35,440 bases of DNA from Aquabacterium sp. (GTDB lineage: Bacteria; Pseudomonadota; Gammaproteobacteria; Burkholderiales; Burkholderiaceae_C): contig SCTQ01000073.1 of NCBI GenBank assembly GCA_004322345.1, forward strand, positions 1 through 35,440, in the 5' to 3' direction. This document shows positions 34,521 to 35,440 of this stretch, piece after piece; position 1 is the first letter of the stretch; every line of letters starts with the position of its first letter. The notes under the pieces are model-generated. The model saw nothing but the letters and a program-made list of their open reading frames with translations, searched no databases and was not told where the DNA came from. Position numbers and translations under genes: made by a program.

Positions 34521-34769
34521 ATGTGGTTCGTCGCGATCGGTGTGATCTTCCTGCTGCTCAAGTTCGCCGAGATCGGCGGGGTGCAGAACTGGTCCTGGTA
34601 CGCGATCCTGGCGCCTTTCGGCCTGGCCATACTGTGGTGGGCATGGGCCGACGCGACCGGCTACTACCAGCGCAAGGCGATGGAGAAAATGGATGCCAGG
34701 AAGCGCGAGCGCGTAAGCAAGAACATGGTGGCGCTGGGCCTGGAGCAGCGCAAGAAGCGGCGCTTCTGA
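34521..34769 (+). CDS. small Trp-rich protein, TIGR04438 family
   Basis: An 82-residue protein with two close hydrophobic segments (about 2–14 and 27–41) carrying many tryptophans (WFV, NWSW, WWAWAD), then a strongly basic tail from about residue 50 (KAMEKMDARKRERVSK to KKRRF). It matches the TIGR04438 'small Trp-rich protein' family of beta-proteobacteria, whose function is unknown. The ATG at 34521 starts directly at the MWFV motif that begins family members. It is probably an inner-membrane peptide with a cytosolic basic tail. It converges with ilvD across a hairpin terminator. Confidence 0.85.
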   Translation: MWFVAIGVIFLLLKFAEIGGVQNWSWYAILAPFGLAILWWAWADATGYYQRKAMEKMDARKRERVSKNMVALGLEQRKKRRF

Positions 34770-34788
34770 CCGGCGCGCAGAAAGGAAG

Positions 34789-34808
34789 ACGGGGCCCGCG
34801 GGCCCCGT
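34789..34808. terminator. bidirectional hairpin between Trp-rich gene and ilvD
   Basis: The 20-bp perfect palindrome ACGGGGCC-CGCG-GGCCCCGT, flanked by GGAAG and TTCCTC that nearly extend the stem, sits between two convergent genes. The T tract is weak, so it could be a modest terminator on both strands. Confidence 0.7.
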
Positions 34809-34811
34809 TCC

Positions 34812-35440
34812 TCATTCGAAGCGGTCCAGCACCGCGCCGGTGCTGGCGCTGGAACTGCCCCTGGCGAACTTGGCCAGCACGCCGCGTGTGTAGCGTGGTG
34901 CCGGCGCCGTCCACGCCGCGCGGCGGCGCGCCAGCTCCTCGTCGCTGACGTTGAGCTGCAGCAGCAGCTGGTGGGCGTCGATCGTGATGGAGTCGCCCTC
35001 CTGCACCAGCGCGATGGTGCCGCCTACGGCCGCCTCGGGCGCCACGTGGCCCACCACCATGCCCCAGGTGCCGCCGGAGAAGCGCCCGTCGGTGACCAGC
35101 CCGACGGAGTCGCCCAGGCCCTGGCCGATCAGTGCCCCGGTGGGTGCCAGCATCTCCGGCATGCCGGGGCCGCCCTTGGGGCCGAGATAGCGCAGCACCA
35201 TCACGTCGCCGGCCTTGATCTGCTTGGCCATGATGGCGGCCAGGGCGGACTGTTCGTCGTCGAAGACGCGCGCCGGGCCGGTGATCACCGGGTTCTTCAG
35301 GCCGGTGATCTTGGCCACGCAGCCCTCGGTGGACAGGTTGCCGCGCAGGATGGCCAGGTGGCCCTCGTCGTACAGCGCCTTGTCGATCGTGCGGATCACG
35401 TCCTGGTCGGCGCGCGGCTGGTCAGGAACGTCCTCGAGCG
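34812..35440 (-). CDS. ilvD: dihydroxy-acid dehydratase, C-terminal part (cut by window edge)
   Basis: The last ~209 codons of IlvD, which dehydrates dihydroxy acids in valine, leucine and isoleucine synthesis. Recognisable family blocks: [37 protein letters not shown], the [14 protein letters not shown] motif, and GHVAPEA. The Cys in STEGCVAK matches a conserved cysteine of the family. The open frame continues past the right edge. It would begin further right on the minus strand. Confidence 0.96.
   Translation of the reverse strand, partial: LEDVPDQPRADQDVIRTIDKALYDEGHLAILRGNLSTEGCVAKITGLKNPVITGPARVFDDEQSALAAIMAKQIKAGDVMVLRYLGPKGGPGMPEMLAPTGALIGQGLGDSVGLVTDGRFSGGTWGMVVGHVAPEAAVGGTIALVQEGDSITIDAHQLLLQLNVSDEELARRRAAWTAPAPRYTRGVLAKFARGSSSASTGAVLDRFE

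Overview
The window is about 70% G+C chromosomal DNA of a beta-proteobacterium, most likely order Burkholderiales (Rubrivivax/Leptothrix/Roseateles-like). This rests on the gene families seen: a short H-NS/Bv3F-type protein, a 'small Trp-rich' TIGR04438 protein, a DUF3717–DUF1289 protein, a PEP-CTERM protein, a TrpRS with an extra C-terminal domain, and an MHS transporter with a periplasmic insert. Genus is inference; no rRNA, tRNA or phylogenetic marker alignment was available. Nothing marks a genomic island: no transposase, integrase, phage gene, CRISPR array or tRNA was seen, and codon and base use look even throughout.

Layout. 1–2.7 kb: start of a secreted protein, an S4-domain RNA-binding protein, a SAM methyltransferase, an esterase and a YgjP-type metalloprotein whose divergent start codons overlap, and a 47-aa basic protein. 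2.7–4.3 kb: a lipoprotein and a PEP-CTERM surface protein. 4.3–10.2 kb: glnS, a Fax-like GST, an MpaB/Lcp-type oxygenase, a DUF3717–DUF1289 protein, trpS. 10.3–13.7 kb: purN, an RsmB-family methyltransferase, an acyl desaturase. 13.9–17.5 kb: an exported M16 peptidase and an H-NS-like protein, separated by a strong bidirectional terminator. 17.4–22.9 kb, minus strand: moxR–DUF58–tgpA, then mltB, an envelope cluster. 23–29.9 kb: a histone-deacetylase-family hydrolase, an MscS channel, an MBL hydrolase, class I fumarase, nhaA and a UPF0114 protein. 29.9–34.1 kb: acetyl-CoA synthetase and an MHS symporter, plausibly an acetate/organic-acid uptake and activation pair. 34–35.4 kb: a c-type cytochrome, the Trp-rich protein and the C-terminal part of ilvD.

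Most genes are housekeeping or conserved accessory genes and I see no clear new multi-gene defence or mobile system. The points most worth a second look are smaller: a perfect 10-bp inverted repeat upstream of the GST gene; a TATAC–GTATA operator-like site before the MpaB-type oxygenase gene; an added domain on TrpRS; a ~118-residue cysteine-containing insert in the MHS transporter; a structured 376-bp spacer between acs and that transporter; several genes with a -10-like hexamer 6–7 nt before ATG and no Shine-Dalgarno (possible leaderless mRNAs); and divergent start codons sharing a single CATG.
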